From: Amycolatopsis jejuensis
GTDB lineage: Bacteria; Actinomycetota; Actinomycetes; Mycobacteriales; Pseudonocardiaceae
DNA length: 64,000 nt
Assembly: GCF_000717335.1 (NCBI RefSeq)
Contig: NZ_JNYZ01000039.1
Coordinates: forward strand, 102,805-166,804
Direction of reading: 5' to 3'
Shown here: piece after piece, positions 32,225 through 39,936 of the stretch
Position numbering within the stretch: the first letter of the stretch is position 1
Layout: each line of letters opens with the position of its first letter
Position numbers and translations under genes: made by a program
The notes under the pieces: model-generated
What the model saw: the letters and a program-made list of their open reading frames with translations, nothing else
Database searches by the model: none
Told to the model about the DNA's origin: nothing

Positions 32225-33352
32225 TCACACAGGCAGCCAGGTCATCCGCTGCCCGTGCGGGGTCGTGCGGGCCAGCGCACGGGCCTGGGATTTCCCGTCC
32301 ACCCACGTAGTCACGCCCAGCACCGCCAGCGACGGCTCGCCTCCCCCAGCCACCGAAGCCAGATCCTCCCGCCCCGGCAACACCTCCTCCAGTGCGGCGC
32401 CGTAGAACTCCTGGCTCACCCACCACACCGGCCGCGTCCCGGCCAGCCGGGACAGTTCTGCCACGAAATCCGTCCGCCGGTCGTGCACATAAGCCAGCGC
32501 ATGGCTGGTCAGCACCACCAGCGGCAGCTCCGCAGGCAACCGCGACGCAGCAGTCGCCAGGTCGTCCACCGCATCGCCGGTCACCAGTTCCGGGGCGTGT
32601 TTCCGCTGTTCCGCCGCAGCCGTGCGGAGCAGCCGGATCCGGTCGACCTGGTCCGCCCACACGCAGGCCTCCAGCCAGGCCAGCTCGTCCTCGTCCGAGA
32701 GGTCCACCGGGGCACGATCCAAGCCCGCCCGGGCAGCGACCGCGATCTTCTTCGGTGGCTTCGGCAACCGCGCTCCCGGCGCGAGGTCCAGTGCGCAGTG
32801 CAAGCCGACCGCGGCCTTCGCCGGACCGGCCGTGAGCTGCTCGCCGCCGTCGCACTGGTAGCGGTACCCGAAGCGGTCGAGACCCAGTAGCAGACCGGCA
32901 CTGCAGCCGACCTCGAGCAACGCGATCTTGCCGCCCGCTTCCTTCGCCGCCGCGGCCACCGCCGGGTACAGCACCGCGGCGCGGCCGACCTCGTTCGTCT
33001 GCGTGTAGCGGGTCGCGATGATTTCGCGGGCCCGGTCCGCGCGCTCCAGCAGGAACGAGCGGAACAGGGGCCACGTCTCGCTGTCGACGCCGTCGAAACC
33101 GCCCAGCGACGGGTAGTACCGCGACAACGGGTGGATCGGATCGGCCTGCACCAGCCGGTGCGCGGCGGCGAGCAGGAGGTTCGCGCGCGCTTCGCCGCCG
33201 CGGGCGTCGGTGAGCAGGGCGGCGACGTCGTCGTCGTCGGCCGCGTGGCCTGCGAGGTGCTCGTACAGCGGCGAGACGCCCCGTGCTTCGACCTCGGCGA
33301 ACGTCCGCAGCGCCTGCTTGATCTTCTCCAGGGCCACCCGTGCTCCCGTCAC
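32225..33352 (-). CDS. DUF2332 protein (methyltransferase-like fold)
   Basis: 375 residues from a GTG at 33352 that overlaps the MaoC stop (GTGA). The central segment IALLEVGCSAGLLLGLDRFG looks like the SAM-binding glycine motif of Rossmann methyltransferases; further on are LPLVVLTSHALAYVHDRRTD and PVWWVSQEFYG. DUF2332 proteins occur widely in actinobacteria without known activity. Downstream of its stop the short-period repeat array begins within 5 bp. Confidence 0.82.
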   Translation of the reverse strand: MTGARVALEKIKQALRTFAEVEARGVSPLYEHLAGHAADDDDVAALLTDARGGEARANLLLAAAHRLVQADPIHPLSRYYPSLGGFDGVDSETWPLFRSFLLERADRAREIIATRYTQTNEVGRAAVLYPAVAAAAKEAGGKIALLEVGCSAGLLLGLDRFGYRYQCDGGEQLTAGPAKAAVGLHCALDLAPGARLPKPPKKIAVAARAGLDRAPVDLSDEDELAWLEACVWADQVDRIRLLRTAAAEQRKHAPELVTGDAVDDLATAASRLPAELPLVVLTSHALAYVHDRRTDFVAELSRLAGTRPVWWVSQEFYGAALEEVLPGREDLASVAGGGEPSLAVLGVTTWVDGKSQARALARTTPHGQRMTWLPV

Positions 33353-33852
33353 TCGTGCGGCGTCGGGCGGCCGGGCTGCTCCCCGCCGCGAGTGTCGCCG
33401 TAGGACTTCTTCGGCACCATGACCTTGCGCCGGAAGATGCACACGATTGTGCCGTCCTGCTTGTACCCGCGAGTCTCGACGTACACCACGCCCCGGTCGT
33501 CCTTGGACTTCGACGGCGTCTTGTCCAGTACCTCGGTCTCGCCGTAGATCGTGTCGCCGTGGAACGTCGGCTTCACGTGCTTCAGCGACTCCACCTCGAG
33601 GTTCGCGATCGCCTTGCCGGACACGTCGGGCACCGACATGCCGAGCAGCAGCGAGTAGATGTAGTTGCCGACCACGACGTTCTTGCCGAAATCGGTGGTC
33701 TCCCCCGCGTAGTGCGCGTCGAGGTGCAGCGGGTGGTGGTTCATCGTGATCAGGCAGAACAGGTGGTCGTCGTACTCGGTGACGGTCTTGCCGGGCCAGT
33801 GCTTGTACACCGCGCCGACCTCGAACTCCTCGTAATACCGGCCGAACTGCAC
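33349..33852 (-). CDS. MaoC family dehydratase
   Basis: 167 residues of the hot-dog fold. MQFGRYYEEFEVGAVYKHWP opens the family domain; TMNHHPLHLDAHYAGETTDF is the hydratase region where the common D-x-N-P-x-H appears as N-H-H-P-L-H, so the catalytic acid may differ; VVGNYIYSLLLGMSV and KPTFHGDTIYGETEVLDK follow. Such enzymes hydrate enoyl-CoAs or dehydrate beta-hydroxyacyl-CoAs. It is translationally coupled to the DUF2332 gene. The promoter region lies toward 34000. Confidence 0.86.
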   Translation of the reverse strand: MQFGRYYEEFEVGAVYKHWPGKTVTEYDDHLFCLITMNHHPLHLDAHYAGETTDFGKNVVVGNYIYSLLLGMSVPDVSGKAIANLEVESLKHVKPTFHGDTIYGETEVLDKTPSKSKDDRGVVYVETRGYKQDGTIVCIFRRKVMVPKKSYGDTRGGEQPGRPTPHE

Positions 33853-34009
33853 GCTTGTCCCTCCTGTCCGGGTAACACCTGCCGAGCCAGGTGCGACACG
33901 TATCCGTGGTGAGGAGTACCCTCGACCATCGGTGATCGTGCGTCAACGCGACCCCCGCCACTCCGCACGCTCCGGCGTGCCCCGGCCGTAAGGAGGTGAG
34001 GAACCGCCC

Positions 34010-34078
34010 ATGAGCAGTGGTGATAGTCCGCTCACTAGTAGTAGCCGTGTTCCCGCCCCGCCGGCCGTCAACGGATGA
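34010..34078 (+). CDS. possible 22-aa leader peptide upstream of corA
   Basis: A perfect anti-Shine-Dalgarno match (AAGGAGGTGA, 33990-33999) precedes ATG 34010, which opens MSSGDSPLTSSSRVPAPPAVNG and stops at 34076. The spacing from GGAGG is 13 bases, longer than ideal. Its codons (AGT, ACT, GAT, GTT) are unlike the G/C-ending codons around it, and the end is Pro-rich, recalling leader peptides that sense magnesium before Mg2+ transporter genes. A second frame starting GTG 34017 also exists. The rest of 33853-34176 holds the divergent maoC and corA promoters and nothing else I recognise. Confidence 0.4.
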   Translation: MSSGDSPLTSSSRVPAPPAVNG

Positions 34079-34176
34079 CCTGCCGGTAGGCGTTCCGGGA
34101 ACTGCGGTGCCGCCGGACGGACACAGTCCGCCTGGCCGTCGTCTTCGCGCTCCACGACGCCTGCCCAGGAGATCCC

Positions 34177-35265
34177 ATGCCTGCCATTCCCTCGCTCGGC
34201 GGCCTTCGCGGCCGCGGCAACAGCCGGGCCAAGGCCGCACTCGAACGGCCGATTCCGGTGCCGCTGTCGGCGTACGTCGTCGACTGTGCGGTGTACGTCG
34301 AGGGCAAGCGGCTGCCCGGACGGTGGTCGCACGCCGAGGCGATCCGGGAGGTGCGCAAGCGGCACACCGGGTTCGTCTGGATCGGCCTGCACGAGCCCGA
34401 CTCCGAGCAGATCCAGGGCATCGCGGAGACGTTCGGCCTGCACGAGCTGGCCGTCGAGGACGCGCTGGAGGCGCACCAGCGGCCCAAGCTGGAGCGCTAC
34501 GACGACACGCTGTTCCTGGTGCTGAAGACCGTCCGGTACGTCGAGCACCAGTCGCCCACCACGGCCAACGAGATCGTGGAAACCGGCGAGCTGATGGTGT
34601 TCCTCGGCCGCGATTTCGCGATCACCGTGCGGCACGGCAACCACTCCGGGCTCGCCCGGCTGCGCCGTGACATGGACGAGGACCCGGAGCGGCTCGCGCT
34701 GGGCCCGGCGGCGGTCGTGCACGCGATTGCCGACCACGTGGTCGACCACTACCTGGAGGTCACCAGCCGGATCGAGGCGGACATCGACGAGATCGAGGCG
34801 CAGGTCTTCGCGCCGCGGTCGTCGGTGAGCGCCGAGCAGATCTACCTGATGAAGCGGGAAGTGCTCGAGCTGCGCCGGTCGGTGGTGCCGCTCGCCACGC
34901 CGATCTCCCGCCTCGCCGAGGGGTACACGCGGCTGGTGCCGGACGACGTCCGCTCGTACTTCCGGGACGTCGCGGACCACCTCGCCACGGTGTCCGAACG
35001 CGTGGCGGCGTTCGACGAATTGCTGAGCACGCTGGTCGACGCCACGGTTGCGAAGATCTCGCTGCAGCAGAACACCGACATGCGCAAGATCACCGCGTGG
35101 GCCGCCATCATCACGGTGCCCACGATGATCGCGGGCATCTACGGCATGAACTTCGACTACATGCCCGAGCTGCATTGGCAGTTCGGGTACCCGATCGTGG
35201 TCACCGTCATTCTGGCGATCTGCCTGTTGCTGTACCGAATATTCCGGAAGAACGGCTGGTTGTAG
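34177..35265 (+). CDS. corA: CorA-type magnesium/cobalt transporter
   Basis: 362 residues. A large cytoplasmic N-terminal domain (YVVDCAVYVEGKRLPG, FVWIGLHEPDSEQIQGIAE, HELAVEDALEAHQRPKLERY) leads to two C-terminal membrane helices with the GMN selectivity motif in IYGMNFDYMPEL between them. It forms a pentameric channel for Mg2+ uptake. ATG 34177 has CAGGAG upstream. In M. tuberculosis the corA homologue also neighbours the sug operon (Rv1239c), which here lies about 4.7 kb away. Confidence 0.94.
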   Translation: MPAIPSLGGLRGRGNSRAKAALERPIPVPLSAYVVDCAVYVEGKRLPGRWSHAEAIREVRKRHTGFVWIGLHEPDSEQIQGIAETFGLHELAVEDALEAHQRPKLERYDDTLFLVLKTVRYVEHQSPTTANEIVETGELMVFLGRDFAITVRHGNHSGLARLRRDMDEDPERLALGPAAVVHAIADHVVDHYLEVTSRIEADIDEIEAQVFAPRSSVSAEQIYLMKREVLELRRSVVPLATPISRLAEGYTRLVPDDVRSYFRDVADHLATVSERVAAFDELLSTLVDATVAKISLQQNTDMRKITAWAAIITVPTMIAGIYGMNFDYMPELHWQFGYPIVVTVILAICLLLYRIFRKNGWL

Positions 35266-35310
35266 CGGTCCCCGTTTTTCTTCCCCCGGTAGCAGTAGGA
35301 GTACTTCGCC

Positions 35311-35427
35311 ATGTCCCGTTTGCTGTCCAACCTCAAGTTCTGGGCACTCACCCTGTGCCTCGTGTGGATTCTCGGCATCGTCGCGATGATCGCGCTCAAC
35401 CCGGGATTCGCGCACGGCCTGAAGTGA
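35311..35427 (+). CDS. 38-aa single-pass membrane peptide
   Basis: ATG 35311 opens MSRLLSNLKFWALTLCLVWI and ends GFAHGLK. A short basic N-terminus precedes one long hydrophobic helix (FWALTLCLVWILGIVAMIAL), the plan of a small membrane protein. It begins 45 bp after corA and could be cotranscribed with it, perhaps as an accessory, though that is inference. Confidence 0.6.
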   Translation: MSRLLSNLKFWALTLCLVWILGIVAMIALNPGFAHGLK

Positions 35428-35432
35428 CGCCG

Positions 35433-35438
35433 TAACCT
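35433..35438 (+). promoter_or_regulatory. -10 box of leaderless metallophosphoesterase transcript
   Basis: TAACCT followed by 6 bases and then ATG 35445; no ribosome site between. Confidence 0.45.
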
Positions 35439-35444
35439 GGGTGG

Positions 35445-36098
35445 ATGCCGAAGGCGCTGGTGGTGGCCGACGAGGCCGACGAGCGGCTGTGGACCTCCGC
35501 GGTCCGCGCGCTGCAGGTCGACCTCGTCGTCGGCGCCGGTGACCTGCCGTTCGCGTACCTCGAGTTCCTCGCCGGCACGCTCGACGTGCCCTGCGTTTTC
35601 GTTCCCGGAAACCACGATCCGGACCTGAGCGGTTACACCCGTTCCGGCGGACTGTCCATGAAGGACGGTTTCCCCGCCGAATGGCCGGGCCCGGCAGGCG
35701 CAATCAACGCCGACGGCCGCGTGGTCGACGTCGCCGGGCTGCGGTTCGCCGGGCTCGGCGGGTCGGTCCGGTACCGCGACGGGCCGAACCAGTGGACGCA
35801 ACGCCAGCAGTCGCGCCGGGCCTGGCGGCTGGAACGTCTTGCGGCGTGGCGGAAATGGCGGGACGGGCGCGGGATCGACGTTCTGCTCACGCATTCGCCA
35901 CCGCACGGGTGCGGTGATCGGGAAGATCTGCCACACCACGGTTTCACGTGCCTGCACCGCACTTTGGCGACGCTGCAGCCGCAGTGGTTGCTGCACGGGC
36001 ACATCCATCCGCACGGCGAACCGGTGCCCGACCGCGTGGCCGGTCGCACCCGGATCCGCAATGTCGTCGGACACCAGGTAATGGAGTTGCCGCAATGA
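35445..36098 (+). CDS. metallophosphoesterase
   Basis: 217 residues of the calcineurin-like fold. Metal/active motifs are GDLPFAYLEFLAG, VFVPGNHDPDLSG, LLTHSPPHGCGD and LLHGHIHPHGEPVP; the first D-x-H motif is altered to DEADERLW, so one metal site may be incomplete. The substrate is unknown. Its stop overlaps the start of the ParB-like gene (ATGA), implying a shared process. Confidence 0.86.
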   Translation: MPKALVVADEADERLWTSAVRALQVDLVVGAGDLPFAYLEFLAGTLDVPCVFVPGNHDPDLSGYTRSGGLSMKDGFPAEWPGPAGAINADGRVVDVAGLRFAGLGGSVRYRDGPNQWTQRQQSRRAWRLERLAAWRKWRDGRGIDVLLTHSPPHGCGDREDLPHHGFTCLHRTLATLQPQWLLHGHIHPHGEPVPDRVAGRTRIRNVVGHQVMELPQ

Positions 36099-36937
36099 GC
36101 CGACCCACTGGATTTCCCCGCGCTGACGCCGAAAACGACTTCCTGCGCGCCCGTCGCCGACAGGTCCTGTCCCGGTTGTCGACGTGGCTGCGCCGCGAAC
36201 CCGACGACGTCAACATCATGCTGCCGTTCCACGAAGTGGTACAGGCATTGGGATACGTGAGCGAGTCGCGGGTCGGCCTTCGAGTGATCACTTTGGACTC
36301 GATCGTGGGCACTGTGGACCGAAGCCGCGATTTCGACCGCCGGTTCCGGCCGACGTCCGCGCGTGTGCGGCAGCGCTGGGAACGACTCGCGCTGGCCGCC
36401 CGCCGCGGCGAGGCAATCCCGCCGATCGAGGTGTACCGCATTGGTGAACTGCATTTCATCGTCGACGGGCACCATCGCGTTTCCGTCGCGCTCGCGCAGG
36501 GACTGTCCACAATAGAGGCATTCGTCACGGTGGTCCGGACCAAACTCGACCCGAGCGGCATCCGGTACCGCGGCGACCTGATCGTGAAGGACTACCGGCG
36601 GTTGTTCCTGGAGCGCGTCCCGCTGGCCGGCGCCGCGCGGGCGTCGGTACTGGTGACGGACCCGTGGAACTACGCGCAACTCGGCGAGCACGTCGAGGCG
36701 TGGGGCTTCCGCCTGATGCAGGACGAGGGCCGGTTCACCGACCGCGCGACCATCGCACAACGCTGGTTCGACGAGGAGTTCACCCCGGTGGTCGCCATGC
36801 TGCGACAGGCGGACCTGGTCGGCGACCGCACGGAGGCGGAGGCGTACCTGTGGGTCGCGTGTGAGCGATACCGGCTCATCCGGACGCACCGCTGGGACGA
36901 GGAAGTTGTCTCCGCTCTGCGGGACTTGTCAGGTTGA
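36095..36937 (+). CDS. ParB/sulfiredoxin-fold nucleotide-binding protein
   Basis: 280 residues. The middle segment IPPIEVYRIGELHFIVDGHH followed by RVSVALAQGLSTIEAFV is the ParB N-terminal-like motif (DGHHR) that binds nucleotide in ParB, sulfiredoxin and related nucleases or kinases. The N-terminal half is helical and Arg-rich. There is no ParB helix-turn-helix, so chromosome segregation is unlikely; many stand-alone proteins of this type are uncharacterised. Translation is coupled to the metallophosphoesterase. Confidence 0.78.
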   Translation: MSRPTGFPRADAENDFLRARRRQVLSRLSTWLRREPDDVNIMLPFHEVVQALGYVSESRVGLRVITLDSIVGTVDRSRDFDRRFRPTSARVRQRWERLALAARRGEAIPPIEVYRIGELHFIVDGHHRVSVALAQGLSTIEAFVTVVRTKLDPSGIRYRGDLIVKDYRRLFLERVPLAGAARASVLVTDPWNYAQLGEHVEAWGFRLMQDEGRFTDRATIAQRWFDEEFTPVVAMLRQADLVGDRTEAEAYLWVACERYRLIRTHRWDEEVVSALRDLSG

Positions 36938-36984
36938 GCCTGACGGGCTAGTGTCAGGGCTATCCTGACGGAGGAGCTTTGCCC

Positions 36985-37335
36985 GTGACGTACTGCTCTT
37001 TTTGCCTCAAACCCGCGGCCGAGGTGGAAAAACTGATCTCCGGCGCCGGGGTGTACATCTGCTCCGGCTGCGTCGAGCTGTGCAGCGAAATCCTGGCGGG
37101 ACAGCACGAACCGTCGACGTCGGAGATGACGTTGTGGGAAAGCAAGTCCGACGAGGAAATCCTGGAGAGCATCCCGCGAATGACCCAGGTGAGCGCCCAA
37201 GCGGACGCGCGAATCCAGGCACAGGTGGACCTGCTGCGCTCGAGGGGGGTGGCGTGGGCACGCATCGGCGCGGCGCTGGGGGTGACGCGGCAGTCGGCGT
37301 GGGAGAAGTTTTCGGCCGAACGGGCGGGAAGTTGA
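36985..37335 (+). CDS. ClpX-type C4 zinc-finger protein with helix-turn-helix
   Basis: 116 residues. [20 protein letters not shown] followed by [15 protein letters not shown] is the C4 zinc-binding domain normally found at the front of ClpX (C-x2-C-x18-21-C-x2-C). Instead of an AAA+ ATPase, the C-terminus has a helix-turn-helix-like [25 protein letters not shown] (split here by a space). It may bind DNA or recruit Clp-type partners. GTG 36985 has GAGGAG 8 bases upstream; the TTG at 36979 is less likely. Confidence 0.8.
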   Translation: MTYCSFCLKPAAEVEKLISGAGVYICSGCVELCSEILAGQHEPSTSEMTLWESKSDEEILESIPRMTQVSAQADARIQAQVDLLRSRGVAWARIGAALGVTRQSAWEKFSAERAGS

Positions 37336-37963
37336 GATGCTGACTCCGGCCTGCGCACGACGGTCACGGTTCGGCTGCTCACCGGGAATGCCCGGTCACG
37401 AAGATTCTTGAACGGGGCCGGGTTCTGACGGGTTTGCGGTTGGGGCCCGGTGATGGGGTGCACCGGCGAGGTGGACCCGCACCGTATGGCGGCGGTGCCT
37501 CGGCCTGCTGTTGGACAGGCCCTGCGCGACCCGGGCCAGGCAGGCGAACCGCCCTCCTCGGGTTGGACGTGCCCCTGTCCTCCTTCTGGTTGGACGGGCT
37601 GCACGCCAACCCTGCCCCTGTCCTCCCTGGGCTGGACGGGCTGCACGCCAACCCCGTGCCCCGCCTTCCCCGGGCCGAACGGGCTGCACACCAACCCGTG
37701 CCCGCCTCCCCGGGCTGAACGAGCGGCGCGCCAACCTGGACCGCTGCCTTCCCCGGGCTGGACAAAGCTGCGCGCCAACCCGAGCCCCTACCTCCCCGGG
37801 CCGGGCGGGGCTGCGCACGAACCCGGCCCTGCCCCACCCTCCCCCCGGGCTGGACGGACTATGCGCCAACCAGCCCCCGCCCCGGGCTGGCCGCGGAACA
37901 TGTCGACAAACGCGGCGACGGCGGCACGGCTGATTCCGTGCCGCCCCCGTGACCGGTTCGGGG
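37336..37963. other. 628-bp intergenic minisatellite region
   Basis: From about 37575 to 37880 the sequence is a degenerate tandem array of roughly seven units of ~38-48 bp, each with a core like TGGACGGGCTGCACGCCAAC followed by a C-rich tail. Open frames on both strands are artefacts of the absence of stops in this GC-rich repeat. No gene or known RNA is seen. Confidence 0.65.
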
Positions 37964-38158
37964 TCAGTCGCTGGGCATGATGGCCCAGAGAATCAGGTAC
38001 GCGACGAACTGCGGCCCCGGCAGCAAGCACGACAACAGGGCAAGCACCCGAACCTTGCCCGGGGTAGTCCCGAAGCGGCGGGCGAGCCCGGCGCAGACGC
38101 CACCGAGCATGCGCCCCTCACGCGGCCGGCTCAGCCGGTGGGTGACAGGTGCGGTCAT
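37964..38158 (-). CDS. PspC domain protein
   Basis: 64 residues: RLSRPREGRMLGGVCAGLAR, RFGTTPGKVRVLALLSCLLP and YLILWAIMPSD, the complete PspC domain with two membrane segments. PspC proteins take part in envelope stress sensing; stand-alone short forms are common in actinobacteria. No psp partners are nearby. Confidence 0.9.
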   Translation of the reverse strand: MTAPVTHRLSRPREGRMLGGVCAGLARRFGTTPGKVRVLALLSCLLPGPQFVAYLILWAIMPSD

Positions 38159-38966
38159 GATGTTCCCCTCCTGAGTGGGTTTCGTACTTCCATGTCACCA
38201 CTTCCCCACCGGAACCGCATCGCCCTCCGGAACGATCCGCACCCTTAAGGGGATGAGGGTGCCCGGTGGGGCAGCTCAGGGTCCATCCCCGGCGGCCGGA
38301 TTCGGAACCCACCGGGTCGAGGGCGCGATCCGGGGCGGCACGACGCGAGCCGGGCTCGCCGTCCACAGCTCACCGCCGGTCAACTGCCCTCGGCAGGGCC
38401 AGCTCGGCCCACCCAGCCGATTGCCCGAGCGTTATTCGGAGCCGAATGGCCCCGGTCCTCGTCGATGACCACCGGCCCCGCCGCGCAATCCGCCAGACCC
38501 GCCGACTCCGACCACCCAACCCAGCCCGCCGACCCAGTCCACAATCCCCCGGCGCCCGCCGAGCACCCGGCCCTCCCGAGCCACCGGCACCCCGGCCCTG
38601 CTGCGCAACCCACCCGCCGACCCAGCCCACAGCCCCGCCGCCCGCCGAACACCCTGCCCTCCCAAGCCACCGACACCCCGGCACTGCCGCGCAACCCACC
38701 CGCCGACCCAGCCCACAGCCCCGCCGCCCGCCGAACACCCGGCCCTGCCAAGCCACCGACACCCCGGCCCTGCCGCGCAACCCAACCCGCCGAACACACG
38801 GCCCTCCCGAGCCACCGGCACCCGGCCTGCCCCGCATCGGCATTGCCCACCGGCACCCCCGCCGGTTGCCCGAATCTCTCACCCCACCAGCGGTGATGAC
38901 GCAGCGAAGTGTGGGATTTCCCGGTCCGGGGTGGCTTTTTCCGCACTCACGGTGATACTGCACCCC
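38159..38966. other. 808-bp intergenic region with a Pro-codon-rich tandem array
   Basis: 38159-38400 is the pspC promoter side. From about 38520 to 38830 there are imperfect units of roughly 90-100 bp built of CACCCGGCCCT, CAACCCACCCGCCGACCCA and CAGCCCCGCCGCCCGCC blocks. Long frames exist on both strands but have no homology or sensible starts. A -10-like GATACT at 38954-38959 lies 7 bases before the next gene's GTG. Confidence 0.55.
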
Positions 38967-39863
38967 GTGCGTAACCCACTCGGAGTCCTCGCCGTTGGTG
39001 GTGTGGTGGTGCTCGCCGCGTGTTCTGTGGCTGGTGATCCGCCGCCGGTGGCTTCGCCTGCGCCGTTGACTGCGGTGGCGGCGCTCGGGGAGTTTTCGAC
39101 GCTTGACTACTGCAGTCTTCTCGACACCTCGCGGCTGAAGAACGCCACCGCGGATGCGCCTGATTCCTCGTTCACCTCCTGTCAGGTCGACGTTCTCCAA
39201 GGCGGGCGGTCGCGGAGTGTGACGATTGGGCCACTCGCGGCTGATCGTGATCCCAATGTCCAGGCTTATGACTACGCGCGGCCGCTGCCTGACGGGGTTT
39301 CCGTGCAGCAAACCGGGTTCGTGCCTGAGCGGACGTGTGGGCGGGCCATCACGTTCGCCGATGGGATTCGACTGGCGGTTTCCATCGCGGACGACGACGG
39401 TCGCGGGAGTGTGGACGACCGATGCGGGGCGGCGGACGACGTCGTCGGCGGGGTGCTTGCTGCGGTCAGTGGCAACCGCGTCCGGCATATGCAGTTGCCT
39501 GACCGGTCGTGGGGGCGCGTCGACTCCTGCGCGCTGCTGAACACGCCCGGCCTCGCCGCCGCGGCGACTGACGCGATCGCCGCGCTGGCCGGGCACTCGT
39601 GCATTCGCGGGGACGTCAGTCTTGAGTTCACCGTGGTGAAACAGGCGTCGACCGGGCCGTCGGAAACGCTCGGCAGCCGCACGTCGCGCGTGGTGGCTGA
39701 TGGGGCGTTTTGCCGCGTTCGCACGGTGCAGCCCTCGCCTGCCACCCCGGGACGTGCGGAGCAGGCGACCGTGAGCGTCGTCGACACCAGTGGCGCGGGT
39801 GGGGACGCGGCCTGCACTCCCGCCCGCGCCGTTGCGGCTACGGTTTTCGCCAAGATTCCGTGA
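38967..39863 (+). CDS. lipoprotein with two DUF3558-like repeats
   Basis: 298 residues. GTG 38967 gives MRNPLGVLAVGGVVVLAAC with a lipobox (LAAC, Cys19) for membrane anchoring. The exported part holds two similar domains: FSTLDYCSLLDTSRLKN ... SSFTSCQVDV and GRVDSCALLNTPGLAAA ... AGHSCIRGDV, each with a Cys pair likely disulfide-linked. This matches the layout of actinobacterial DUF3558-type lipoproteins, function unknown. Earlier starts would destroy the signal peptide. Confidence 0.8.
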   Translation: MRNPLGVLAVGGVVVLAACSVAGDPPPVASPAPLTAVAALGEFSTLDYCSLLDTSRLKNATADAPDSSFTSCQVDVLQGGRSRSVTIGPLAADRDPNVQAYDYARPLPDGVSVQQTGFVPERTCGRAITFADGIRLAVSIADDDGRGSVDDRCGAADDVVGGVLAAVSGNRVRHMQLPDRSWGRVDSCALLNTPGLAAAATDAIAALAGHSCIRGDVSLEFTVVKQASTGPSETLGSRTSRVVADGAFCRVRTVQPSPATPGRAEQATVSVVDTSGAGGDAACTPARAVAATVFAKIP

Positions 39864-39876
39864 GGGGCGAGCCAGA

Positions 39877-39930
39877 GTCCGTGAAGGGAACCATGAGGGA
39901 ATCTGATTCCGTCATGGTTCCCTTCACGGA
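39877..39930. repeat. 54-bp palindrome, family A copy 4
   Basis: The inverted repeat lies in the 73-bp gap between the convergent stops of the lipoprotein gene (39863) and sugC (39937). Confidence 0.9.
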
Positions 39931-39936
39931 ACGGGG

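Noticed and set aside
31356..33074. Long minus-strand open frame of 572 codons rich in Gly/Ala
   Set aside because: It is a shadow of DUF2332 in another frame extended through the repeat array; it has no homology or ribosome site.
36095..36937. Chromosome-partitioning ParB
   Set aside because: Only the nucleotide-binding DGHHR region is found; no ParB helix-turn-helix, no parA and no parS-like palindromes were seen nearby.
37396..37980. Frames on both strands through the intergenic repeat near 37.4-38.0 kb
   Set aside because: Low-complexity, mutually overlapping, no start signals; explained by lack of stops in the tandem repeat.
38266..38955. Pro-rich frames upstream of the lipoprotein gene
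   Set aside because: They arise from the tandem array; the true gene begins at the signal peptide at 38967.
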